Below are positions 29,762-39,985 of a stretch of 64,000 bases of DNA, piece by piece. Under the pieces are notes generated by a model. The model saw nothing but the letters and a program-made list of their open reading frames with translations, ran no database searches and was not told the DNA's origin. The translations under genes were made by a program, and so were the position numbers. The stretch's first letter is position 1. Each line of letters starts with the position of its first letter. The stretch is from Azospirillum sp. B510 (lineage in GTDB: Bacteria; Pseudomonadota; Alphaproteobacteria; Azospirillales; Azospirillaceae): the NCBI RefSeq assembly GCF_000010725.1, contig NC_013854.1:1021001-1085000 (forward strand). Reading direction: 5' to 3'.

Positions 29762-30298
29762 ATGACAACCGCATCCGTCCCGCCCGCCCGCACCGGACCA
29801 TGGTCCGGCATCCGTCCCGCCGCCGCCGCTGTCCTGATCCTCCTGGCCGCCGGGCCGGCGCTTGCCGACTGTACCGAGGCGGCACAGCCGAAGGTCAACT
29901 GGCGGCGTTGCTCGCTGGAGGGACAGACGCTGACCGGGGTGAATCTCGGCGGGGCGATGCTGCGCGACACCACTTTCCAGCGCGCCACGCTGGGACAGGC
30001 GACGCTGGCCGATGCCGACGGTTATCGCGCGAAGTTCATCAGCGCCAGCGCTCCCGCCGCGGTCTTCGACCGGGCGAGGCTGATCGAGGCGGACTTCACC
30101 CGTGCCGACCTGACCGGCGCCAGCTTCCGCGAGGCCGATCTGCGCAACGCGAAAATGGTCGGGGCATCGCTGGCGCGGGCCGATCTGACCGGAGCGAAAC
30201 TGTCCGGGACAGACCTGCGGCATGCCGACCTGTCCGGCGCGCGCTGGACGGATGGCACGCATATCTGTGCGGAAAGCTCGGTCGGGCAATGCAATTAA
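29762..30298 (+). CDS. Secreted pentapeptide-repeat protein
   Basis: A 178-residue protein with a signal peptide (AAAAVLILLAAGPALADC) and a mature domain of about 25 pentapeptide repeats (A-D-L-x-G type), ending in a short cysteine-containing tail. The export signal separates it from the two cytosolic pentapeptide proteins of this window. The GGAGG at 29757-29761 touches the ATG directly, which is too close; a GTG about 14 codons upstream is possible. Function unknown. Confidence 0.72.
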   Translation: MTTASVPPARTGPWSGIRPAAAAVLILLAAGPALADCTEAAQPKVNWRRCSLEGQTLTGVNLGGAMLRDTTFQRATLGQATLADADGYRAKFISASAPAAVFDRARLIEADFTRADLTGASFREADLRNAKMVGASLARADLTGAKLSGTDLRHADLSGARWTDGTHICAESSVGQCN

Positions 30299-30362
30299 AA
30301 GCTTTCGACCATCCCGCCCCGGCGCTTAAAACCTCCTTGCTGTAGGGGCTTGCTCCGCGTAA

Positions 30363-30378
30363 CGTTCGAAATCGAACG
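30363..30378. repeat. Inverted repeat upstream of the diguanylate cyclase gene
   Basis: CGTTCGA-AA-TCGAACG is a 7+2+7 dyad 21 bp before the GTG start. It is possibly an operator; no family is assigned. Confidence 0.4.
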
Positions 30379-30398
30379 ATTTTGGATGGACGGCGGCC

Positions 30399-31427
30399 GT
30401 GGCGACTGTGGGGGATTTCGAGTTTTCCAGCGGTCTCGCCAACAAGGCCATGGATCGGATGCGGACCGATCGGCTTCCCCCCACCCCCGAGAATTTCACG
30501 CTCTGGTACGTGTATTTCAGCGGCAACAATCCCGACCTGACCCGCGCCATCGATCTGGCGCGACGAGACGGGCTGGCCGCCTCGCAAACCCTGTGCGAGG
30601 AGCTGTATAAGCGCTTCTTCACGATGGATGCCGAAGCCCAGGCGATCAGAGAGACGTCCGACAAGGCGCGTTATGCTCTGGGGCGCATATTGGAGCAGCT
30701 CGGCACTGTCGGATCGGAGACCGAGCGCTATGGCAACGCCCTGTCCGGCTTCCGGGAGGAGCTGGACCAACCGCTCAGCCTGGCGGAATTGCGCGCCATG
30801 GTCGCCGCCATCGCGGCCGAGACCAGGGAGATCGTCGACCGCCAGACCGCCCTGCAACTCCAGCTTCAGGAATCGAGCCATCAGCTGGCGGAGATGCGGG
30901 TCAGCCTGGACAGCGCCCGGCGCGAGGCGCTGACCGATGCGCTGACCGGGATCGGCAACCGCAAGGCCTTCGACCAGATGCTGGAGGAGGCGATGGAGAC
31001 GTCGGTCCGCGATGAACAGCCGCTCTCGTTGCTGATGGTCGACATCGACCATTTCAAGACCTTCAACGACATCCACGGCCATCTGGTCGGCGACCATGTG
31101 TTGAAGCTGGTGGCGCGCATGCTGACCGAATGCATCAAGGGCCGGGACACCGCGACCCGCTATGGCGGCGAGGAGTTCGCCATCATCCTGCCGCGCACCA
31201 GCCTGGAGAACGCCTCCAAGCTGGCCGAGCAGGTGCGCGGCTTCGTCGGCGCCCGCCAGATCGTCAACAAGGCGCGCAACGCCAATTACGGCACCGTCGC
31301 CCTGTCGGTCGGCGTCGCCCAGTACCGTCCCGGTGAACCGGCGATGTCGCTGGTCCGCCGGGCCGATCAGGCGCTCTATGCCGCCAAGCGCGGTGGCCGC
31401 AACCGCGTCACGGTCGAGGCCGTCTGA
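30399..31427 (+). CDS. Diguanylate cyclase (GGDEF domain)
   Basis: Makes c-di-GMP. The 342-residue cytosolic protein has an N-terminal helical domain (about 1-170) of unknown ligand, then a GGDEF domain with DALTGIGNRKAF, DIDHFKTFND and RYGGEEF. The inhibitory I-site position reads KGRD instead of RxxD, so product inhibition may be lost. No membrane segment. The start is a GTG at 30399. Confidence 0.9.
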   Translation: MATVGDFEFSSGLANKAMDRMRTDRLPPTPENFTLWYVYFSGNNPDLTRAIDLARRDGLAASQTLCEELYKRFFTMDAEAQAIRETSDKARYALGRILEQLGTVGSETERYGNALSGFREELDQPLSLAELRAMVAAIAAETREIVDRQTALQLQLQESSHQLAEMRVSLDSARREALTDALTGIGNRKAFDQMLEEAMETSVRDEQPLSLLMVDIDHFKTFNDIHGHLVGDHVLKLVARMLTECIKGRDTATRYGGEEFAIILPRTSLENASKLAEQVRGFVGARQIVNKARNANYGTVALSVGVAQYRPGEPAMSLVRRADQALYAAKRGGRNRVTVEAV

Positions 31428-31451
31428 GCCGGGCGGCCCCCGGGACGGGCG

Positions 31452-32543
31452 TCAGTCAGCGAGTTTCCGGCATATCGCCCCGGTTTCCCGCAGCAGTTCC
31501 GTCACCAACTCGCCGGCGGGTCGCCGCCGCGCCATCCGCAGCCCCTGGCCGGCCCATAGCGACAGGAACTCCGCCCGCCCGGATTTGCCGGCGGCGGTGC
31601 GCAGCGGTCGCGTCAGCGCGTTCTGCAACGGGAAGGGCAGCACGGCGTCGGGCATCAGCGGGTCCTCCACCGTTTCCATGAAGCGGTTGACGATGCCGCG
31701 CGCCGACCGACCGGAAAAGGCTCGGGTGATGCGGGTCTGGTCCTCGCGCGCCGCCAGGATGGCCGCCTTGTGCGCCTCCGAGATGCCGGCCTCGTCGGTG
31801 GTCAGGAAGACGGTGCCCATCTGCACCGCGCTGGCCCCGAGAGCCAGCGCCGCGGCGATGCCGCGCCCATCCATGATGCCGCCGGACGCGATCACCGGCA
31901 CCCCGACCGCATCGACCACTTGCGGCACCAGCGCCATGGTGCCGACCAGATTGGCCCCCCGATCTTCCCAGGGATCGCCGATGAAGCTGCCGCGGTGGCC
32001 GCCGGCCTCGCCGCCCTGGGCGATCACCGCATCGACGCCGGCCTGCTCCAGCGCCACCGCCTCCGCCACCGTCGTCGCGGTGCCCAGCACCCGCATGCCG
32101 CGGGCCTTGGCCGCGACGATGCTGTCGGCCGGCGGCAGCCCGAAGGTGACGCTGTAAAGAGCAGCCCCGCTGTCGAGCACCGCCGCGAATTGCCGGTCGA
32201 ACGCATCGCCGCCATAGACAGGCTCCTCCGCCTCCGGCAGCCCGAGTTCGGCATGGAAGGGCGCCATGCGGGCCATCGCCTCGGCCATCATCGGCGCGGG
32301 GCCGGGCGCCGGCGTCGGCGCGAACAGGTTGATGCCGAAGGGCAGGGCGGTGCGCTCACGAATAGCGAGCGCTCGCTCGGAAATCTGCGCGCCGGTCAGA
32401 TAGGCGGCGCCGACGAAGCCGAGCCCGCCGTTCTCGTTGACCGCCGCCACCAGAGCCGCCGTATCGCCGCCTCCCGCCATCGGCGCCTGGATCACCGGAG
32501 ACCGCAATCCCAGCCGTTCGAGGGAATCCGTGAGAGAGGGCAT
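31452..32543 (-). CDS. Nitronate monooxygenase-like flavoprotein
   Basis: An FMN-dependent TIM-barrel enzyme of 363 residues. VIQAPMAGG at the N terminus, AQGGEAGGHRG in the middle and VPVIASGGI with ALALGASAVQMGT are class I NMO/2-nitropropane dioxygenase signatures. The substrate could be nitronates or another small compound; family members are often mis-assigned. It converges with the diguanylate cyclase gene 25 bp away and follows the ABC-F gene by about 110 bp. Confidence 0.85.
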   Translation of the reverse strand: MPSLTDSLERLGLRSPVIQAPMAGGGDTAALVAAVNENGGLGFVGAAYLTGAQISERALAIRERTALPFGINLFAPTPAPGPAPMMAEAMARMAPFHAELGLPEAEEPVYGGDAFDRQFAAVLDSGAALYSVTFGLPPADSIVAAKARGMRVLGTATTVAEAVALEQAGVDAVIAQGGEAGGHRGSFIGDPWEDRGANLVGTMALVPQVVDAVGVPVIASGGIMDGRGIAAALALGASAVQMGTVFLTTDEAGISEAHKAAILAAREDQTRITRAFSGRSARGIVNRFMETVEDPLMPDAVLPFPLQNALTRPLRTAAGKSGRAEFLSLWAGQGLRMARRRPAGELVTELLRETGAICRKLAD

Positions 32544-32651
32544 GTCCGCCTCCGCCGCTTCGACAACGGAGGCGATGCTACGCCCGTGGCGCTTTCATGA
32601 CCAATGACTTGTTCTGAAGGAAACGTTCACTTGAAGTGATGGGGCGGGGCC

Positions 32652-34274
32652 TTAGCTGCGCAGCCCCGGCGCCTCCTGACCGGTGCGCTCCACATACTCG
32701 GTGTAGCCGCCGCCATACTGGTGGATCCCCTCCGGCGTCAGCTCCAGCACGCGGTTGGACAGGGCCGCCAGAAAATGGCGGTCGTGCGACACGAACAGCA
32801 TGGTGCCCTCATAGGCCGCCAGGGCGGAGATCAGCATCTGCTTGGTGTCGAGGTCGAGATGGTTGGTCGGCTCGTCCAGCACCAGGAAGTTGGGTGGGTT
32901 GAACAGCATGATCGCCATCACTAGGCGCGCCTTCTCGCCGCCCGACAGCACCCGGCATTTCTTCTCGACATCGTCGCCGGAAAAGCCGAAGCAGCCGGCC
33001 AGCGCCCGCAGCGAGCCCTGGCTGGCCTGGGGGAAATGGGCCTCCAGCGCCTCGAAGATGGTCTGGTCGCCGTCCAGCAGCTCCATCGCATGCTGGGAGA
33101 AATAGCCCATCTTGACGCTGCCGCCGATGGTGACGGTGCCGCTGTCCGGTTCCGACGCCCCGGCGATCAGCTTAAGCAAGGTCGATTTGCCGGCGCCGTT
33201 GACCCCCATCACGCACCAGCGCTCCTTGCGGCGGATGGTCAGGTCCAGCCCCTCATAGATGACCCGGCTGCCATAGCCCTTGTGGACATTCTTCAGCACC
33301 GCGACGTCGTCGCCGGAGCGCGGGGCCGGTGGGAAGTCGAAGGTCACCACCTGCCGGCGCTTGGGCGGCTCGAAGCGCTCGATCTTGTCCAGCTTCTTGA
33401 CGCGGCTCTGGACCTGGGAGGCGTGGGAGGCGCGGGCCTTGAAGCGCTCGATGAATTTCAGTTCCTTCGCCAGCATCGCCTGCTGGCGTTCGAACTGCGC
33501 CTCCTGCTGCTTCTCCTTCAGCGCCCGCTGCTTCTCGTAGAAGCCATAGTCGCCGGAATAGCTGGTCAGCGTGCCGCCATCGATCTCGATGATCTTGGTG
33601 ACGATGCGGTTCATGAACTCGCGGTCGTGCGAGGTCATCAGCAGGGCGCCCTCGTAGCCCTTCAGAAAACCTTCCAGCCAGATCAGGCTTTCGATGTCCA
33701 GATGGTTGCTCGGCTCGTCGAGCAGCATGGCGTCGGGGCGCATCAGCAGGATGCGGGCCAGCGCCACGCGCATCTTCCAGCCGCCCGACAGGCCGCCGAC
33801 ATCGCCGTCCATCATCTCCTGGCTGAAGCTGAGGCCCGCCAGCACCTCGCGCGCCTTGCCCTCCAGCTCATAGCCGCCCAGCTCGTCGAAGCGGGCCTGG
33901 ACCTCGCCATAGCGCTCGATGATGGAGTCCATCTCGTCGGCACGGGCAGGGTCGGCCATCGCGGCTTCCAGCTCCGCCAGTTCGGCGGCGACGACGCTGA
34001 CCGGCCCGGCGCCGTCCATCACCTCCGCCACGGCGGAGCGGCCGGCCATCTCGCCGACATCCTGGTTGAAATAGCCGATGCTGACCTGCTTCTCGATCGC
34101 CACCTGCCCGCCGTCCGGCAGCTCCTCGCCGGTGATCATGCGGAACAGGGTGGTCTTGCCGGCGCCGTTGGGACCGACCAGCCCGATCTTCTCACCCCGG
34201 TTGAGCGCGGCCGAGGCCTCCAGGAACAGGATGCGGTGGCCGTTCTGCTTGCTGACGTTATCGAAGCGGATCAT
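32652..34274 (-). CDS. ABC-F ATPase (YbiT-like)
   Basis: A 540-residue translation-associated ABC-F protein with two ATPase domains. The first has GPNGAGKTT and LSGGWKMRVALARIL. The second has GVNGAGKST and LSGGEKARL. The linker (KQRALKEKQQEAQFERQQAML) is of the YbiT type. It starts MIRFDNVSKQ and has no membrane segments. It is distinct from the EttA protein at 15.2 kb. Confidence 0.88.
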   Translation of the reverse strand: MIRFDNVSKQNGHRILFLEASAALNRGEKIGLVGPNGAGKTTLFRMITGEELPDGGQVAIEKQVSIGYFNQDVGEMAGRSAVAEVMDGAGPVSVVAAELAELEAAMADPARADEMDSIIERYGEVQARFDELGGYELEGKAREVLAGLSFSQEMMDGDVGGLSGGWKMRVALARILLMRPDAMLLDEPSNHLDIESLIWLEGFLKGYEGALLMTSHDREFMNRIVTKIIEIDGGTLTSYSGDYGFYEKQRALKEKQQEAQFERQQAMLAKELKFIERFKARASHASQVQSRVKKLDKIERFEPPKRRQVVTFDFPPAPRSGDDVAVLKNVHKGYGSRVIYEGLDLTIRRKERWCVMGVNGAGKSTLLKLIAGASEPDSGTVTIGGSVKMGYFSQHAMELLDGDQTIFEALEAHFPQASQGSLRALAGCFGFSGDDVEKKCRVLSGGEKARLVMAIMLFNPPNFLVLDEPTNHLDLDTKQMLISALAAYEGTMLFVSHDRHFLAALSNRVLELTPEGIHQYGGGYTEYVERTGQEAPGLRS

Positions 34275-34399
34275 GGGCGACAGGGGTCCTTGACGGCATG
34301 GTGCGGGGACGCGTGATGGCGGCCCCTTATGCCACAGGATCCAGGGATGGGGGAGGTTTGATGGCGGCCCCCATCACCCGCACGTCTCTCCCGAGCCGG

Positions 34400-34603
34400 T
34401 CAGCAGCAGCCGGCCTTCCCGGCGCCGTAGCGGGCCTCCAGCCGGTTGTCGAGGAACTCCTGATAGGTCATCACCGGCTTGTCGGGATGCCGCTCCCCCA
34501 TGTGCGCGACATAGCGGTCGTAATCCGGCACCCCGATCATGAGCTTGGCGGTCTGCTCGAAATAGCCGCGGAAGCGGCTGAGATTGCTTTTCAAGCTGCT
34601 CAT
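34400..34603 (-). CDS. YbdD/YjiX family small protein (CstA partner)
   Basis: A 67-residue protein with the family pattern LMIGVPDYDRYVAHMGERHPDKPVM and a C-terminal CC. Genes of this family nearly always follow cstA or btsT, as here (138 bp after cstA). GGGAGG is eight bases before the ATG. It is thought to assist the pyruvate/peptide transporter, but the mechanism is unknown. Confidence 0.88.
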   Translation of the reverse strand: MSSLKSNLSRFRGYFEQTAKLMIGVPDYDRYVAHMGERHPDKPVMTYQEFLDNRLEARYGAGKAGCC

Positions 34604-34741
34604 CAGGCGGCCTCCCGGACAGATGCGGCGGACGTGGCGCGTTTCCCGGTCTCATACCCGGACCGGCGTCCCGTCCGCCGCTTAAGAAGGAATGACCTTA
34701 CCGGCATCGCGGGGCGATGCTCAACACCGCCCGCGATGCCG

Positions 34742-36808
34742 TCAGTCGCCCGCCCCGGCGACGGCGCCGCTTGCCGGGACCTCCCGCGTGGTCGGGCGGT
34801 CGCTGCGCAGCGCCTGAAGGCAGGAGCGGATGCCGAAGCCCAGCACCGCCAGCACGACCACGACGAACAGCGACGCCAGCGCCGCGTCGAGATAGTCGTT
34901 GAAGATGACCTGGCGCATCTGCTCCATCGACTTCGCCGGAGCGAGGAGCTTGCCCTCGTCCGCCGCGGTGCGGAAGCGCTCGGCATGGGCGAGGAAGCCG
35001 ATCGCCGGGTTGCTGTGGAAGACCTTCTGCACGCCCGCCGTCAGGGTGCAGATCAGCAGCCAGACCGCCGGCACCATCGTCACCCAGGCGTAGCGTTCCC
35101 GCTTCATCCGGAACAGCACCACCGTGGCCAGGATCAGGGCGATGCCGGCCAGCATCTGGTTGGAGATGCCGAACAGCGGCCAGAAGGTGTTGATGCCGCC
35201 GAGCGGATCGACCACGCCCTGATAGAGGATGTAGCCCCAGGCGGCGACGCAAAGGCCGGTCGCGATCAGGTTGCCGGCCCAGGACGCCGTCTTCTGTAGC
35301 GGCTTGAAGAAGACGCCCAGCAGATCCTGAAGCATGAAGCGGCCGGCGCGGGTGCCGGCATCGACGGCGGTCAGGATGAACAGCGCCTCGAACAGGATGG
35401 CGAAATGGTACCAGAACGCCATCATCGACTTGCCGCCGAACAGCTCGGAAAAGATCTGCGCCATGCCGACCGCCAGGGTCGGGGCGCCGCCGGCGCGCGA
35501 CAGGATGCTGACCTCGCCGACATCCTTGGCGGTCTGGCTGATCATCTCCGGGGTGATGACGAAGCCCCAGCCGTTGATCACCTGGGCGGCGGTCTCGGCC
35601 GTGGTGCCGAGCACCGCCGGCGGGCTGTTCATGGTGAAATAGATGCCGGGCTCGATGCAGGAGGCCGCCACCAGGGCCATGACCGCGACGAAGGACTCGG
35701 TCAGCATGCCGCCATAGCCGATGAAGCGGGCCTGCACCTCGTTCTCCACCATCTTGGGCGTGGTGCCCGACGAGATCAGGGCATGGAAGCCCGAGACGGC
35801 GCCACAGGCGATGGTGATGAACAGGAAGGGGAACAGGCTGCCCGACCACACCGGGCCGGTGCCGTCGACGAACTGGGTGATGCTGGGCATCCGCATCGGC
35901 GGGGCGACCAGCAGGATGCACAGCGCCAGGATCATGATGGTGCCGACCTTGAGGAAGGTCGACAGATAGTCGCGCGGCGCCAGCAGCAGCCACACCGGCA
36001 GAACCGAGGCGACGAAGCCGTAGCCGATCAGGATCCAGGTGATCTGGATGCCGGTCAGGGTGAAGATCGGCGCCAGGGTCTCGCTCTGCGCGACCTGGCC
36101 GCCGAGCAGGATGGCGGCGATCAGCAGGAAGAAGCCGATCACCGAGATCTCGCCGATCCGGCCGGGGCGGATGAAGCGCATGTAGACGCCCATGAACAGC
36201 GCGATCGGCACCGTCGCGGCGACGGTGAAGAAGCCCCACGGGCTGTTGGTCAGCGCCTTCACCACCACCAGGGCCAGCACCGCCAGGATGATCACCATGA
36301 TCATGAAGGTGCCGAACAGGGCGATCACGCCGGGAATGTCGCCCAGCTCGGACTTGATCAGCTCGCCGAGCGAGCGGCCGTCGCGCCGCATCGAGACGAA
36401 CAGGATCATGAAGTCCTGCACGGCGCCGGCGATCACGACGCCGGCGAGGATCCACAGCATGCCCGGCAGATAGCCCATCTGCGCGGCCAGCACGGGGCCG
36501 ACCAGCGGGCCGGCGCCGGCGATGGCGGCGAAATGATGGCCGAACAGGACATATTGGTTGGTCGGAACATAGTCCAGCCCGTCATTGTGGCGGACCGCCG
36601 GAGTCGTCCGGTTGGGGTCGAGCCGCATGACCTGCGAGGCGATGAAGAGGCTGTAGTAGCGGTAGGACACCAGATAGGTGCAGACGGCGGCCACCACCAA
36701 CCAGAGGGCGTTGATGGTCTCGCCCCTGGTCAGCGCCACCGTGCCGAGCGCGAAGGCCCCCAGCACGGCGATGACCAGCCACGGCAGGTGGCTGACGATG
36801 CGGGACAT
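34742..36808 (-). CDS. cstA: Carbon starvation protein CstA, pyruvate/peptide permease
   Basis: An inner-membrane transporter of 688 residues with about 16-18 hydrophobic helices. Family motifs include YVPTNQYVLFGHHFAAIAGAGP (start of the conserved core) and SSGTTPKMVENE. CstA and its paralogue BtsT take up pyruvate and possibly peptides under carbon limitation. The start at 36808 has GGGAGGAG six bases upstream; a longer frame to 36847 is rejected. Confidence 0.92.
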   Translation of the reverse strand: MSRIVSHLPWLVIAVLGAFALGTVALTRGETINALWLVVAAVCTYLVSYRYYSLFIASQVMRLDPNRTTPAVRHNDGLDYVPTNQYVLFGHHFAAIAGAGPLVGPVLAAQMGYLPGMLWILAGVVIAGAVQDFMILFVSMRRDGRSLGELIKSELGDIPGVIALFGTFMIMVIILAVLALVVVKALTNSPWGFFTVAATVPIALFMGVYMRFIRPGRIGEISVIGFFLLIAAILLGGQVAQSETLAPIFTLTGIQITWILIGYGFVASVLPVWLLLAPRDYLSTFLKVGTIMILALCILLVAPPMRMPSITQFVDGTGPVWSGSLFPFLFITIACGAVSGFHALISSGTTPKMVENEVQARFIGYGGMLTESFVAVMALVAASCIEPGIYFTMNSPPAVLGTTAETAAQVINGWGFVITPEMISQTAKDVGEVSILSRAGGAPTLAVGMAQIFSELFGGKSMMAFWYHFAILFEALFILTAVDAGTRAGRFMLQDLLGVFFKPLQKTASWAGNLIATGLCVAAWGYILYQGVVDPLGGINTFWPLFGISNQMLAGIALILATVVLFRMKRERYAWVTMVPAVWLLICTLTAGVQKVFHSNPAIGFLAHAERFRTAADEGKLLAPAKSMEQMRQVIFNDYLDAALASLFVVVVLAVLGFGIRSCLQALRSDRPTTREVPASGAVAGAGD

Positions 36809-36962
36809 GTGGACTCCTCCCAAAAGATCGTTCTTGCCGGCAGGCATGGCGGTTCCGATCGACGGAATTCCGGCGGACGGGACACTGGCCTGCGCGCAGC
36901 CTCCACCGGCCGGAGGATTCCGCCTTCAGCGTGCCCAAATGTCGGCAGTCTGGGGAACTCGG

Positions 36963-37007
36963 CTGTAAGCCATTCATCCAGTTAGGGGAATGGCGGAACT
37001 GTAAGCC
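36963..37007. repeat. Paired repeats upstream of cstA
   Basis: GCCATTC (36969-36975) and GAATGGC (36988-36994) form an inverted repeat, flanked by two direct copies of CTGTAAGCC (36963-36971, 36999-37007). They lie 155-200 bp before the cstA start and could be a regulator site. No coding gene is supported in 36809-37317. Confidence 0.4.
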
Positions 37008-37212
37008 CGGCCAATCGCGATGTCAGCAGCAAAATCCACCACCGACCCGTGCTGATCGGCCCACGGCCAGCCGGATTGGCCGGGCATGCCGGGCGGAAAT
37101 ACCTCCTGTTCCGGCCGCGGTGCGGGGAGAATCCAGCCTGAAACCGGGGATCGTCATCATGGAGCGGCGGACATTTGCGCATCCTCTCATGCGTCGGTGT
37201 GCCGCAACCGCT

Positions 37213-37266
37213 CCTTTCCCCCAAAACACCTCTTTTCCCAAAAACACGTCTTTTCCCAAAAACACG
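37213..37266. repeat. Three tandem 18-bp repeats after the cysNC terminator
   Basis: Two exact copies of TCTTTTCCCAAAAACACG (37231-37248, 37249-37266) and a third at 37213-37230 matching at 14 of 18 bases. On the minus strand each repeat supplies a T5 run after GTG, directly downstream of the terminator stem. Confidence 0.75.
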
Positions 37267-37295
37267 TCGGGCGCGGTCTTTCCCCCGCGCCCGAC
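37255..37295 (-). terminator. Rho-independent terminator of cysHDNC
   Basis: An 11-bp GC stem (37266-37276 with 37285-37295) is followed on the minus strand by GTGTTTTT. It begins about 25 bp after the cysNC stop. Confidence 0.82.
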
Positions 37296-37317
37296 GCCCC
37301 ACCCCATGAAACCGGCC

Positions 37318-39186
37318 TCAGATCACATAGGTCAGCTCTTTTCCCGACTTCAGGCTGTTCTTGCCCAAGGTCTCGTCGACATAATCCAGCAGCCGGGCCA
37401 GCGCCTCGCCGCGGCTCAGCGCGTCGGTGTCGATCACCAGTTCGGGCTGGTCCGGCGCCTCGTAGGGGGCGGAGATGCCGGTGAACTCGGCGATCTCGCC
37501 GGCCCGCGCCTTCTTGTAGAGGCCCTTGGGGTCGCGCTCCTCGCAGGTGGCGAGGTTGGCCGCCACGTGCACCTCGTGGAAGCGCTCGCCGCCGATCACC
37601 CGCGCCCGCGCCCGGTCGGCCTTCAGCGGCGAGATCAGCGAGGCGATCACCACCATGCCGGCGTCGGCGAACAGCTTCGCCGTCTCGGCCACCCGGCGGA
37701 TGTTCTCCGCCCGGTCATCGGCGGAGAAGCCCAGCCCGGCGTTCAGGCCGTTGCGCACATTGTCGCCGTCCAGGACGAAGGTCTGCCAGCCGCGGTCGAA
37801 CAGCGCGCGTTCCAGCGCCATCGCCAGCGTCGACTTGCCGGCGCCCGACAGGCCGGTCAGCCAGACGATGCCGCCCTTGTGGCCGTTGGCCTGGGCACGC
37901 TCCTCCTGCGAGACGGTGTGCGAGACCTCGGTGATGTTGGCCGCAGCACTGTCCTCGATCTCCACCACCAGGCAGCCGCCGACCACGTCGTTGCCGTCGA
38001 TCAGGGCGCCGCGGCCGGTGCGCGGCAGGTTCGCCGCCAGATCCAGCGCGATCGGCGAGCGGGAGCGCAGGACGACCTCCGCCACCTCGTTGCGGTGGAC
38101 CGACTTGCCGGGGGTGCTCGACAGATCCTCGACATTGATGACCGCCGTCACCTGCTCCACCGTCACCCGGTGTTCGGCGGTGGCGATCTTCAGGGTATAG
38201 GTCTTGCCGATCACCAGCGGGTCCGACACCAGCCAGAACAGCCGGACGCTGAGCCGGTGGGTCAGGGTCGGGGCGTCGGCCTGATGATGGGCGACATGGC
38301 CGCGCTCGGCGAAGATGCGCTTGTCCAGCGTGATGCCGATGCTCTGCCCGGCCTGGGCCGACAGCACGGACTCCGGATGGTTCCACGCCTCGATGCTGAC
38401 CACCTTGGCGCTGGCCCCGGTCGGGGAGAAGTGCAGGGTGTCGCCGACGCGCAGCCGCCCGCTTTCGATGCGGCCGGCCAGGATGCGGCGATCGTCCGGC
38501 TTGTAGACGTCCTGCAAGGGGAAGCGCAGCGGCTGGTCGGGCGAGGTCTGTTGCGGTCGGAAGGCGTCGAGCTGCTCGATCACCGTCGGGCCCAGATACC
38601 AGTCCGCCTGTTCGCTGCGGCTGACGATGTTGTCGCCGTTGCGGGCCGACACCGGGATCACCGCCTTGGGCTGGAGACCCAGCTCGGCCAGATACTCCTT
38701 GATCTCCTGGGCCACGGCTTCATAGCGGCGGCTGGAGAATTCGACCTTGTCCATCTTGTTGACGACGACCGCGACCTGACGCACGCCCAGCAGATGCAGC
38801 AGGAAGGCATGGCGGCGCGACTGCTCCAGGGCGCCCTCGTCGGCGTCGATCACCAGCAACGCGGCGTCGGCCTGGGAGGCGCCGGTCACCATGTTCTTCA
38901 GGAACTCGGTGTGGCCGGGGGCGTCGATGATGACGTAGGGGCGCTGCTTCGTCTTGAAGTGGATCTGGGTGGTGTCGATGGTGATGCCCTGGTCGCGCTC
39001 GGCCTGGAGCGCATCCATGACGAAGGCCCATTCGAAGGGCATGCCGCGCTTGCGGCTCATCTCGCGGACCTGATCGACCTTGCCGTCGGGCAGGCTGCCG
39101 GTGTCGTTCAGCAGGCGGCCGATCAGCGTGGACTTGCCATGGTCGACATGGCCGACGATGACAATGCGGAGTTGAGAATGCGGCAT
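37318..39186 (-). CDS. cysNC: Sulfate adenylyltransferase large subunit / APS kinase fusion (CysNC)
   Basis: A bifunctional protein of 622 residues. The N-terminal GTPase ([12 protein letters not shown] near residue 12, [16 protein letters not shown]) drives APS formation with CysD. The C-terminal APS kinase (about 440-620) has GLSGAGKST and phosphorylates APS to PAPS. This fusion is the NodQ/CysNC type of rhizobia and Azospirillum. The start is one base after the cysD stop. Because cysH in this operon is of the APS-reducing type, PAPS from the kinase domain may serve sulfation rather than reduction. Confidence 0.93.
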   Translation of the reverse strand: MPHSQLRIVIVGHVDHGKSTLIGRLLNDTGSLPDGKVDQVREMSRKRGMPFEWAFVMDALQAERDQGITIDTTQIHFKTKQRPYVIIDAPGHTEFLKNMVTGASQADAALLVIDADEGALEQSRRHAFLLHLLGVRQVAVVVNKMDKVEFSSRRYEAVAQEIKEYLAELGLQPKAVIPVSARNGDNIVSRSEQADWYLGPTVIEQLDAFRPQQTSPDQPLRFPLQDVYKPDDRRILAGRIESGRLRVGDTLHFSPTGASAKVVSIEAWNHPESVLSAQAGQSIGITLDKRIFAERGHVAHHQADAPTLTHRLSVRLFWLVSDPLVIGKTYTLKIATAEHRVTVEQVTAVINVEDLSSTPGKSVHRNEVAEVVLRSRSPIALDLAANLPRTGRGALIDGNDVVGGCLVVEIEDSAAANITEVSHTVSQEERAQANGHKGGIVWLTGLSGAGKSTLAMALERALFDRGWQTFVLDGDNVRNGLNAGLGFSADDRAENIRRVAETAKLFADAGMVVIASLISPLKADRARARVIGGERFHEVHVAANLATCEERDPKGLYKKARAGEIAEFTGISAPYEAPDQPELVIDTDALSRGEALARLLDYVDETLGKNSLKSGKELTYVI

Positions 39187-39187
39187 C

Positions 39188-39985
39188 TTACATGTACCCC
39201 ACGCTGCGCAGGCGCTCGAAGCTGTCTTCGGATTCATTGTCCATCGCCCGGCCGGCGCGTTCCGGAATGCGGGTCACCTGAAGCTCGGCGATGATCTCGT
39301 CGATGGTGGACGCGGTGCTGTCGACCGGGAAGGTGATGTTCTTCTCGCCCAGCGAGCGGTAGCGCTTGCCGTCCTTGGCGAAATACAGCGGGACGATGGG
39401 AATTCCCTCGCGCTGGGAATAGCGCCAGATGTCCAGCTCGGTCCAGGCCAGCAGCGGGTGGATGCGAACATGGACGCCTTCGGGGAAGCGGGTCTTGTAA
39501 TGGTCCCAGAATTCCGCCGGCTGGTCCTTGACGTCCCAGTCGCCCTCCAGCGAGCGCGGGGAGAACACGCGCTCCTTGGCGCGGGTCGCCTGCTCGTCGC
39601 GGCGGATGCCGACCATGACGCCCTGGTAGGCGTGGTCGCGCAGCAGGTTCTTCAGCCCTTCGGTCTTGCGCGCGGCGGCGCGGGTCAGCGGCGGGAGGGT
39701 CTGGTCCATCTCCTCTTCCGGCGGGCAATGCTCCACCTTCAGGTCCAGGTCCCATTCCTTGGCGATGCGGTCGCGGAACTCATAGACCTCCGGCAGTTCC
39801 ATGTCGGTGTCGAGTTGCACGACGGGGAAGGGGATGCGGCCGAAGAACGCCTTGCGGCAGAGCCAGAGAAGCGCGTTGCTGTCCTTGCCGATCGACCAGA
39901 GCATCGCCAGCTTGTCGATGCGGTTGTAGGCTTCACGCAGGATGTAGATGCTCTGGTTTTCGAGCTGGTCGAGATCGGCGCTCAT
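39188..39985 (-). CDS. cysD: Sulfate adenylyltransferase small subunit
   Basis: The ATP-sulfurylase catalytic subunit, 265 residues, of the PAPS-reductase fold with [15 protein letters not shown] (PP-loop-like), [17 protein letters not shown] and [18 protein letters not shown]. It overlaps cysH by four bases (ATGA) and abuts cysNC, so the three are one operon. Confidence 0.94.
   Translation of the reverse strand: MSADLDQLENQSIYILREAYNRIDKLAMLWSIGKDSNALLWLCRKAFFGRIPFPVVQLDTDMELPEVYEFRDRIAKEWDLDLKVEHCPPEEEMDQTLPPLTRAAARKTEGLKNLLRDHAYQGVMVGIRRDEQATRAKERVFSPRSLEGDWDVKDQPAEFWDHYKTRFPEGVHVRIHPLLAWTELDIWRYSQREGIPIVPLYFAKDGKRYRSLGEKNITFPVDSTASTIDEIIAELQVTRIPERAGRAMDNESEDSFERLRSVGYM

Noticed and set aside
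36931..39294. Long plus-strand ORF opposite cysNC
   Set aside because: Antisense shadow with His/Arg/Gln-rich composition and no domain.
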